Source: Triparma columacea
Taxonomy: Eukaryota; Sar; Bolidophyceae; Parmales; Triparmaceae
NCBI GenBank assembly: GCA_030267965.1
Contig: BRYA01000142.1
Span: 87,681-109,047 of the forward strand
DNA length: 21,367 nt
Direction: 5' to 3'
Part shown: positions 1-9,300 of the stretch, one piece after another
How positions within the stretch are numbered: position 1 is the first letter of the stretch
Layout of the letters: each line of letters starts with the position of its first letter
Translations under genes and position numbers: made by a program
Notes under the pieces: generated by a model
Seen by the model: only the letters and a program-made list of their open reading frames with translations
Told to the model about the DNA's origin: nothing
The model's database searches: none

Positions 1-91
1 CCCCCCCCCTTCCCTTCCCCGTCTCTATCCTCTCTCCTCCCTCGTTCTCTTCCCCTCTTACCTCCCCCCCCCCTTTCCCACCCTCTCCCAG

Positions 92-305
92 CGAATCTCC
101 CTTCTCCACGCCGAGAGATAAAGAAAATGCGCCATTGGAGATACTGCCTGATCGGCTGACGATGATTATGAGAAAGATTGTCAAGGAAATATATACGACA
201 AAATACCTCGGCATCGATATCCGAAGAGTCTGCTCCTGTGACAGTGACTTACCCTCTACAGTGCACTATGGTGGTGGGAGGAAAGGGCCTTACTGCAGTT
301 GGTGA
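92..305 (+). CDS. possible terminal exon of an unknown gene entering from the left
   Basis: A pyrimidine-rich run ends in CCCAG at 87-91, a good splice acceptor. From there one frame stays open to a TGA at 303-305. The peptide reads like coding sequence rather than translated spacer: it contains DKENAPLEILPDRLT, then IVKEIYTTKYLGIDIRR, and ends in GGGRKGPYCSW. I do not recognise a family. The upstream part of the gene would lie outside the window. Alternatives are that GTGAGA at 303-308 is a further splice donor, that translation begins at the ATG at 162 (47 residues), or that the stretch is non-coding. No homology could be tested. Confidence 0.35.
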
Positions 306-609
306 GAAAATGGAGAGAAAATGGGAGGAAAAAAAGGGAAAAAGTTACAGAGAGGAAGTTGAATTACGAGCTCAGAAGTTTATTGCAAAAATACGCCGCG
401 AAAGCGCTGTTGTGATTATACCAATAATTCAAAAAAAAATTACCATGACACGTCGGCATTTGCAGTGAAATTTGGCCACAACTTCCCCCCTCCCCCCTTC
501 GGAAGTCCACCTCACCCCCAATCTGACTCAAAGTCAAATTCCTAATTTAACCCCCATTTCATCGCTATTGTTCTATTTTCAACTCATCATCCAACACATC
601 AATACACAT
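306..609 (+). promoter_or_regulatory. AT-rich spacer, probable promoter and 5' UTR of the gene at 610
   Basis: About 300 bases without a convincing gene. The stretch has A-rich runs (around 330-350 and 430-440) and turns C/T-rich after 480. I see no clear TATA box. A frame open through part of it starts only with a non-ATG codon and is AT-rich, so I treat it as non-coding. Confidence 0.4.
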
Positions 610-1194
610 ATGTCATCAAAACAACAATATAATACCATCCTCCTCCTCATAACTCTTTTTTCTTATACCCTTTTCACGACTGCCTTTCATACTCCTCCCA
701 ATCTTCTTCCTTCCTTCCGTTCAAACCCTTATCCCTCCCCCCAAACCTCCCCTCGTCCCCCACCAACGTCCCTAAAAGGTATCATCGATGACTTAAAGTT
801 GATATTCTCAGAAGAGGGTAAGGCCAAGCGTAAAGCTTACGAGGAGGAACAACTCAGAGAACAAGAAGAAGCTCTGGCCGCCATGAAAGCCCGTCGTAAG
901 GACCCTAAGAAGATGGAGGAGTACGACATTGAAGTCGGTAGGAGGAGAAGAGAGTTAAGGGAGGAGAGGGAGGTTTGGAATTTCCAAACTGACTCTACCG
1001 GTGGCGATCCGAAGGTTGAGTGGGACAGACTAAGGAAGGAGGGTAAGATTAAGGTCGGTAGTGAGATGGAGAGGGATAAGGGTAGTGAGAGACTAGGGAG
1101 CGAGGGACTTGTGGAGGTTAGGACGGATGAGAGATTACCGTATATTGATAGGGGGTGGGTGGAGGGGGAGGAGGATGGAGAAGCGAAAGAGTGA
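610..1194 (+). CDS. plastid-targeted protein of unknown function
   Basis: A single-exon gene for 194 residues. The start at 610 is the first ATG of the frame and places a hydrophobic signal peptide at the N-terminus (ILLLITLFSYTLFTTA, roughly residues 9-24). It is followed by FHTPP, a Phe at the predicted cleavage site as in the ASAFAP-type motif of stramenopile plastid proteins, then a Ser/Pro-rich transit-like stretch to about residue 56. This predicts import into the complex plastid. The mature part begins near GIIDDLKLIFSEEGKAKR, continues as a charged helical segment rich in Glu, Arg and Lys, and ends with the acidic EGEEDGEAKE. No catalytic motif is visible. The middle and C-terminal parts resemble a conserved hypothetical protein of diatoms as I remember it, which I cannot verify. 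It is tail-to-tail with the TPPP-like gene, with 119 bases between the stops. Confidence 0.75.
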   Translation: MSSKQQYNTILLLITLFSYTLFTTAFHTPPNLLPSFRSNPYPSPQTSPRPPPTSLKGIIDDLKLIFSEEGKAKRKAYEEEQLREQEEALAAMKARRKDPKKMEEYDIEVGRRRRELREEREVWNFQTDSTGGDPKVEWDRLRKEGKIKVGSEMERDKGSERLGSEGLVEVRTDERLPYIDRGWVEGEEDGEAKE

Positions 1195-1313
1195 AGAGGG
1201 GGTGTGGGGAGAATGACACACACAACAATAGGGACGAAAAAAAACACAATCCATTGAAACAATCTTTTCCTTTCTTTCTTCCCCCCCCCCCCCCACCTCC
1301 CCAACCCCTTTCT

Positions 1314-3177
1314 CTACCTCCTTAGAACCTGGCTAATATCGATAACCCTTTCATCCGTATTCCCGTTAGTATCCCCATTATAACTCCTCCCATTAACAGT
1401 ATCCCCATTAATCCTCCCTCCCCCCCCTTCAAATCGTTTCTTATAAACCCCTGTAAAAGTTTTCTTACTGCTCAGCCTATCGTAAACCCCACCAGGCCTG
1501 TTGGCCTCACCGGCGACGGTGGCACCGACGATACCACTCTGACGTTTGAAGGAGGCCTGACTCTGACCTGGGAGAGGGTGAGAACGGTTTAGGGAGAAAC
1601 CACCTCCACCTCCTCCTCCTCCTCCCCCCGCCGAAGGAGGTCGTGGGGGAGTTGTGGAAGACTGTCTTCCTCCCCCACCTCCACCCCCTCCTCCCCCTCC
1701 ACCCCCCCCTCTTTCCCCCTGTGGTGTAGGTGGAAGTTCCCCCTGTCCTCTGTTGTACATAGGAGTTTCCCCAATAACCTCCTGCGGTGTTCTCGGTACG
1801 TTCCCCATGCTCCCCGCTGACGCATCTGCGTGTGTGAAGTACCCTTGAGGACGGTCGGGTACACCTCGAACTGTCGCCTTGACGTCGCGGTTGGCTAACA
1901 TCTCCTGTGTGATTACGTTATCAACGTGTGTGGGACCGCCCTTTTTGTAAACACCAGTGTAGGTGGACTTGTCGTCGTGGAAACGATTGAAGGATGCGAC
2001 GGTACCGACGAGGACCTTACCGCCGATCTTGGAGCAACGCTGGAGGATCTGCTGCTCGGTTGCCTTGCGACGCTGGGCGAGGAGGGGGATGGCCACCTGC
2101 CTGAACTCGGTGTAGGAGATCGTTTTGGCGTAGTTTCCACCGGACTTTGTCTTCTGGAATATTAGGTCTACGTCAGTGAGGGTTAGGGAACCCCCGATCA
2201 GCTTCATGTCTTTGCAGAACTTGGCGAACCCGCTGCTGGCGAGGCTTGGCTCTGACGCCTTGACGCAGAACGAGCAGAAAACGTCGTAAAGGTTGTCCTC
2301 GAGCTCGCTGTCCGTGAACCTCACAGCCTCGGACGCGCTGCTCCCGCTCAGCATCGCGCCGAAGGGCGTCTTGCTTACGTCCTCCCTGTCCTCCCTGCCG
2401 TCGGATACGGCAAGGCCGGCCATGCCGGCTGAGACGCCAATGGCACCGGGGACGAGGGTGCGACGGACGGGCTTGTGGACCCTGCTTGTGTCGGACTTTA
2501 CCCCCCTGATGTCGGTCTCTGTCCTGTCCATAAGGTTCTCGAGCCTGATGTCGTTAAGGTGGTCAATCTTAGTGGGACCACCCTTGGCGTATACCCCAGT
2601 GTACGTGGACTTGTCGTCGTGGAACCTGTTCGCGTCGGCGACGGTGCCGGAGACGGTGGGACCGCGGACGCCGGCGATCTGGAGCATCAAGGCGGTGGGG
2701 TTAACCCTCTTTTTATCAGCGAACATGTGGAGGGCTTGGTTGAACTGGTCATATGTGAGCCTGCGGTTGGGAGGGGGGCGTTAGGGGGAGAGGAACAAGG
2801 GAGACAAAAAAATGTCGATACCGGAACCACATAAACTCACTTCGTCGTCCCCTTTCCCTTGACCTTTGTGAAAATCAAGTCCACGTTGGTTCTGGTCAGG
2901 TGTGTGTCAAGGATGTTTGCATCTTTACAGAGCTTCATGAGGTGCGCCTGCGCGAGTTTTGCGTCGATACGGGTGAGAATCAATCAAAGCGTACCACAAG
3001 GATTCACGTAGTACCTCCACTCCCCCCCCAACAAATAAATGACAAGCAGTTACAGAGACTCACGCTATCCATAAGGCTCTCGCCCCTCTGCCCCGCGCCG
3101 AAGCTACAGAAGGTTGTGAAAGTCTCATAGACGGCCTCTTGGAGCTCGTCTATGGCATTATTGGCAAACCCGGCCAT
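1314..3177 (-). CDS. multi-domain p25-alpha/TPPP-like protein (tubulin polymerisation-promoting family)
   Basis: Three exons on the minus strand: 3177-3064, 2947-2841 and 2760-1314, with GTGAGT donors and CAG acceptors, giving 555 residues. The first p25-alpha domain (about residues 1-140) spans all three exons. It has the family core LMKLCKDANILD, then TNVDLIFTKVKGKGTTKLTYDQF, and the C-terminal signature RFHDDKSTYTGVYAKGGPT. A second complete domain lies at about 227-353 (FAKFCKDMKL, TLTDVDLIFQKTKSGG, RFHDDKSTYTGVYKKGGPT). After two poly-Gly runs a third, C-terminal-only motif appears at about 483-522 (YDRLSSKKTFTGVYKKRFEG). TPPP proteins bind and bundle microtubules and are characteristic of organisms with flagella, so a cytoskeletal or axonemal role is inferred. 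The N-terminal exon is small (38 codons) and its ATG is the only suitable one. The acceptor of exon 2 was chosen because it aligns the two domains; its exact position is slightly less certain. Confidence 0.88.
1640..1725 (-). repeat. low-complexity GGN tracts encoding two poly-Gly runs in the TPPP-like protein
   Basis: On the plus strand this is an almost uninterrupted C/T-rich series (CCTCCACC... and CCCCCT... units). Read on the minus strand it gives runs of about 10 to 14 glycines flanking a short Ser/Thr/Pro linker, between the second p25-alpha domain and the C-terminal motif. It is probably a flexible linker and prone to length variation. The approximate limits span both tracts only partly; a smaller tract continues towards 1600. 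Confidence 0.7.
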
Positions 3178-3317
3178 GTGAAGAAGGTAAAATCGATTAT
3201 TGCCTTTTTCTCCAGTTGTTCTGTGGAGAGCCCCTGTAAATTTATTTCTAGCGAGACAGACAGACAGACACCGCATTGCCCAAGCAGTTAAGGCTTGTCT
3301 TTCCTCTACCCCGAGCC
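3178..3317. promoter_or_regulatory. bidirectional promoter between TPPP-like gene and giant WW gene
   Basis: Only 140 bases separate the ATG of the minus-strand TPPP-like gene (3177) from the ATG of the plus-strand giant gene (3318), so both must start within or very near this stretch. It contains a (GACA)4 microsatellite at 3255-3270. No TATA box is evident. Shared regulation of the two genes is inferred from the spacing only. Confidence 0.5.
3255..3270. repeat. (GACA)4 microsatellite
   Basis: Four perfect GACA units within the short divergent promoter. It could vary in length between strains. Confidence 0.85.
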
Positions 3318-6300
3318 ATGACGCAAGCACCTGGCAGCAGGGGGACCGCATCGCCGTCCGGATTTTCCTCGACTCCGAAGCGAACCGAGCGCACCCCTGC
3401 CCTCACCCCTGACCTAAAGAAGAAGCCCCCCCCCTCCCCGGGCTCCACCGCTATGTTCTCCCCAGGTGCCCTTCCTTTGCCTTCCCCGCTCGAGGCCATC
3501 CAGCATGTCGTCACAGCAAAGCCTACACTCGCCACTATGTGTTCCTGCCGCTGTTTTGACTCCTGCCAGTGCAGCCATGATGGCAGGATCAGTTCCTTCT
3601 TCACCAAGGACCTAGACATGAGAGGGCTCAAGGTGAGCGTGCTGTCGAGCTGTCGTTGTCATTGCACCACCACGGAAGTACTAACACACACACCTCGCTT
3701 ACCCCCCTTTCCCGCAGGCTGGAACCTGTACCCCCCATGACTTTTCTCCTTCTGCTGCTGCCTCCCCATCAACACCCCTTCCTCCCACCTCCCCTCAATC
3801 TCCATCCCACCCGACTCCCCTCGAGATTCACCCCAGGGCGTCTTCCCCCTCTGCCGCGCTGAACTCTATGAACCCTTCTTCAATCCTCACCAAAGTAATC
3901 AATGACACAGAGACCCTTCTCAACTCCTTCGAACCTCGGATCAAAAACAACCTCACTGACGACCTTATGTCGCCCCTCACAGACCCGGCGCCCATCTCGG
4001 CTGCTGGATCAGGAAAGTCCGCTATCGTCTCCCAGAGGAGGGTGTCCCTGGCTAACACTTCCATGACGGCGTCTCCACCTGTTGGAATGTTCCAGGTGAG
4101 ATTGGCCCGCTACGCCCTGCAATCTCTCACAACTGTAACTCATTTACGCTCTCTTCGCTTCGCTTCGCTTACCTCAGTCACGCTTCTTCAAGGATGCCCC
4201 TCCCCCCCTCGGAAACTACTTCCCTGCCACCCCCAACCCCAACCCCAACTCGTCCCGTCCTTCCACCGCCCCCACCTACGGCGCCCTCGCATCATCCTCG
4301 TCCAAGATGGTCTCCTACATGCTCAACGATCCCGTCCACATGCGTGGGAACCCCCCTAACTTCCGTCTCAAGAAGGTGAGTGAGAACCAAGTAGCACAAT
4401 ATATATATGGCACGAATGCACCCCCCCCAACTACTAACAACAGAACTCTCCAAAGTCCGTAAACATCACCCAGGAGGTCAACGACGCCAACACTGACCTG
4501 CTCATGGGCGAACTTGTCTCCCAGTCCTACCGGCTCGTGCACAAGGTACTCCCATGGCAAGCCCAGATGTGTCCGAGGGCCTTCGAGGACCTTGAGGCCG
4601 CAAGGTCCAAGTACTTCTTCCAAATCGCTAACAGTATGCTCATCGGCTATCGCCACAAGGAGCAGGACCTTCAAAAGGCCAAGTTCAAGAAGGAAAAGGA
4701 GTCAATGCAACTCTTCCTGTTCGAGGAGGCGGAGCGTGTCTCCAAGGCGGAGAGGTGAGTGAGATGGACAAGAAGCGAAATATCATCACAAAGAGAAGGA
4801 ATCCCGAATCGAAGAACTCATTATCTGGTACCTTTGATCCTAAGTGCCACCCTGACCACCCACCCACCAACTCACCAACCCACCAACTCAAACCCACCCG
4901 CATCTTGCTTCGCTCGTCGCAGTTACGAAAAGGCTACAGCCTCCCTCATCCAAAACGAAGAGACTGGAAGGGTGCTTGCAAACGAAGCCGGAGAGAAAAA
5001 ACTCCGAGCCGTTCGTCGCTCAGCTCATCTCCACGAGATCGACGCGATTGAACAGACGATTCTCAATAACTCTCTGGAGTTTGAATTCTCGATGCGGTCA
5101 GATCCATCTAACAACCCACTCCTGTCAAAGCGCGGCCTCCTCACGATGAACCAAACTGTCCAGCGCAACAACGCCATCGAGAATGTCTCCCGCCTCTCCA
5201 AGAGCAGCAACAGCCGGGAGGACGCCTACTTTTGGCTCCTCTCAGCGGGAGAGGCTGCCATGGTCAAACAGTTTGTTGAGTTGGAAGAGTCCCGCGTGAG
5301 GAAGCACGTCGAGGCGCAGGCCAACCTTGCAGCTTCCCTCGGAGACGACGAGATGTCTAGAATCAAGAGTTCGCTCCTTTCCGAGTATCACAGGTTGCTC
5401 AAGAACTACCAAGAGCAAAAGTCCTCCCTCGCCACCCTACACAAGGTCGACCAAGCCCTGGCTAATGGCGCGAGCGAGACCATTGCGAGGCTGCTGCGCT
5501 CATTTCTCAAGTCCAACGACGACCCCTCAGATCGGGTCAAGCTGTTCTGGGAGATAAAGAACTCAGTGGACCGATTCACCCACCGCCGCAAGGCTTCCAA
5601 GCACAAGCACACGGAGGCCGCGATAAAATTTCAGACGTACAAAAAGAAGTGCGTACAAAACCTGACACGTTTCAAGAAGAAGGAAATCACACACATGGCT
5701 AGGGCCATCGCTAAGGAGAAGGTGCGCGTAGAGGCCCTGACGAAAGCCAACGCTGCCGCCTTCACGTCAAGCCAGATAGAGGAAGCCAAGCGCGTCGAGA
5801 GAAACTACGCAACCACCATCAACGAGATCCTCAACGTTCGCTACAGGGCAAACGCTCGCTTTGACCTATACGTTTCCAATACCCTGGCAGCCAACCAGGA
5901 GGAGGTGAGTAGTACACAACCATACTTCCCTATTCGCATCGCTTCGCCGCTTACCCCCCTCCCCCAACACCCCCAACACCCTCAACACCCCCGCTTCCTT
6001 CAGTTCTCCACATCAACTAAGCTTTACTCTGCCACCGTTGAACACTTCAAGGCCCTCAACACGGCTAAGAACGAATTCCAGAATACCATGTACTCGAAAC
6101 TCATCGAACAGGACAGGAGTCTTGCCGACCTTTACAACAGCATCGACTCAAAGATAAAGAAGACGGTCTCAACCCTCGAGATGCAGCTCTTTGCAGTCGT
6201 TATGTCACAGAAAAACCTCGTGGAGGTGCAGCAAGAACTCACTCACGAGCACCTCTTCAAGGGGTTCGTCGATCACCTCGAGACCCAGGTGTTCCCTCTA

Positions 6301-9300
6301 CCTATTTCGCAAGATATTGCTTCGCTGACATCTCAAATCCAGGAGGCTGCAATGGCCCCGCGCCCCACCTCTTTGGCGACGGCCGCAGCAGCGGCAACCC
6401 CCCCCGTATGGGAGCTCTTCCCTGACCCGGATTCAGGTCACAACTACTACTACAATGCCACGTCGTGCGAGTCGGTCTGGGAAGTGGACGCCACGGAAGA
6501 TATAATAGCTTCAGCCTCGGGAGCTTCAAAAGAAGTTGCCCTCAACCCACCTCCCTCCCCTCGTCCCAAGTTCCCCCAACTATCGCAAGAGTTCAACGCC
6601 ATGGCCGAAAAAACTGTGTCTCTTGCGGATTCTTTCTTCAACTCCCGTATCTCAGACATTCATCACGAAGCGGAGACCTTCAAAAATACATTCGACGAGG
6701 AAATGAGGGCGCAAGAGATTTCGACCTCCAAAATTCAGGAAGAGGCAACTCGAGAAATTCGCGAGGCCCACGGGCAGGTTGAAAGGGTCCTGAGAGAGTT
6801 TGGCAAGGTGAGACTGCTTTTGTTGGCGCAAAACACCAAATCTAATCCACCACTCTGACACTCTAATCACCTTCACGCACGTCACAGGCCCAGAAAGACT
6901 CGATTGCTGAGTTCTCCGTTTCCCAAATCTCTAGTATTGGAACTTCCTCTGACAATGCCCTCCTCAACGAATCTGCGTCCTTTTGGAACAAGAGAGAACT
7001 AGACCTCAAACTTCTGACGACGGAACTTCTGAACCTGACATCCTCCCCTGAGTTTGTCGAGATATCTTCCGCGCTCCTTAGCAACGTCCAGACAGAGACA
7101 GCCCTGGTGCAGAAGCAGAATGCGCTTCCTGCCCCCTCAGCGTCGACATCTTTGACTGCCGCAACCCTGGCCTCCTCCATCACTTCTCTTTTCCTGCCAT
7201 CTCCTCTCCCCTCTTCCGACACGCACACGCTCGAGGAGATTATCAAGGTAGTTTCGTCCGCGGACAGCACTATCCCTGCACATGTACTTTCCGCCTGCCT
7301 CACAGCATCGATTGAAACCACAGCGTCCTCTTCCAACCCCGGTGCTTCAAACTCCATGCCTTCCTTCTCTCTCGCCGCGTTTGCTGCAAAGTTTGGAGAA
7401 ATATCCGCAGCGTCTTCCCTCGTTGCCGAAGCGATCAAAGCTGCTACTTCCTCTGATCCCTCGAACGAGTTTGTCATGCCGGAGAAGTTGAAAGAGCTGA
7501 GAAAGCTCTGCGAAAAGGAGGCCCTCTCCTTGGCTTCAATTGCTGCCAGCACGATTGAGTGTTCGCTCCCTGATGACGCCATCTCCTCTGCTAGCTTGTA
7601 CCAAATTCTTCGCTACTCTGCCCCCTCTGCATTTTTGTCTGCGGGGGACGCCTCAATGATCATATCCTCCTGCTACGACTCTGGCGCGCAGTCTCTGTCG
7701 GTGACCAAATCGGCGTCTCTACTGACAAAGATTTATTCAGAAGCTTTGAGCGGGGCGGCTTCAGTTGCTTTCGTTTCCTCCGGCCAGTTCGTTTCCCCCA
7801 CCCACCACTACGAGTCTCATTCCTTCCCACTTCATCGTTCTCCTTCACCTTACCTGTCGAATCACCTTAAGACGATATTTTTATCTGATTACACTGTGTC
7901 AAACAAATCGCCGAACCTTTCCATCGACAGGGTTTCCTACCTTCTCCAGACGTCCCCCATCCTTACCCTTCCCAAGGCAACGTCAATTTCAATCATTGCC
8001 GAGGTTGCAAAGGTGACACACCGCGTGTCATCCCCTTCGAAGATTGCAAGCCCCGCCTTCCAGATGGACGTCTCGGACTCAAATATTATCGACGCGGTCA
8101 CATCTGCAGTGTGCAAGCTTCTGTCGCCAGCATTCCTGCACCACGCTCCACAGCTGTCAGGCTTGAAATGCGATGAGGTGTGCAAAGCAATCGAGAAGAA
8201 TTTTTCTTCGTCTCTGGACGAGTTCCTCTCGGAGTACGAAGGCCAGGGCGACACCCCTTTGAGGGAAAAGAACGTCCATCACGCGAGGAGAATTATGGAC
8301 GCCAACATTCTCCTGGATATGGTGGCCCAGGCCGAGGATTGGCACGTCGACAAGCTCTATGAGTGCTACGACGCTGCCTCTGGTACACCACCCCTTTCAA
8401 AGCCCTCCGATATTAAACCACTTTTCGACCTTTACAAATCCCTTCCCAACCACCACGCCGTCGCTCTCTTGTGTCTCGGCAACTTCCTCCATAATCCCAA
8501 CCCTCATGAGATCCGACTCGTCGAGCAGAATTCTCGTCACCTGGCGGGCGTCCATCAAGGCGTGAAACCGTGCTACGTCGAGTTCCGCTCCCTCTCCCAC
8601 TCTGCTCCATTTGCAGCCACCGCCATTCTCAGGCGCCACAATGCAGCTCTTTCCCTCTACCAAACTCATTTTGAGAGATCCCTCGTTCCCAAGGAACTAA
8701 ACGAGGCCTACATCACTGCTGCACGACTCAACCGCGAGCACTACCGCATGTCACGGCTGAGGGACATTGCCGACGATGAAACTTTCCAAGCGGTGAACGC
8801 AATCCGAGTTGCTCTCCTGAAGATCTGCAACGAGTTCGAGCAGGAGCGCATTCGCAACTTTATCAAAGACAAGACCCTCTTGAGGAGCAGGGTGGAGCAA
8901 ACAGATACGGCACTGGAGGAAACGATTTCTCAGCAAAAAGAGAAGCTCATAAAGTTTGAGAGAGTAATGTTGGACAATCTGCAGCTTCAGTCAAAGACTG
9001 AGGTTCAGCTGATGAAGGATTTCAGGGAGAGCTGCGAGAAGGCCGTTGTCTCTTTCAATGGAAAGCTCCGGGACCTCCTCGAGACCACAGAGAAGCTTGC
9101 CGACTCATCGGTAACGTCTTTTAGGTCCCTAAACGACTCTGTACTGAACGACTTCGAAAAAGAGGCATTTGGGCGCCTACTGGAAGCCTATGCTGAAGAG
9201 ATACAAGAGTCTGTCACCGCCTCAATAGCAGAGGTAGGCGAGCAGTGCAAGACAAACAAGGCCGAATTTGCTGTCAAGGAGCAAAGTTACGAGGAAGTGT

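Noticed and set aside
837..1304. 155-residue minus-strand ORF
   Set aside because: Antisense to the plastid-targeted gene; the Ser/Pro/Leu-rich translation mirrors Glu/Arg/Gly-rich codons on the plus strand.
1913..2834. Several plus- and minus-strand ORFs of 75-163 residues
   Set aside because: Shadows of the TPPP-like gene, which has clear p25-alpha homology in its own frame.
4759..4922. N-terminal extension of the long ORF starting at 4759
   Set aside because: This part is an intron (GTGAGT donor at 4755, CGCAG acceptor at 4922); exon 4 joins in phase to make AG|T Ser.
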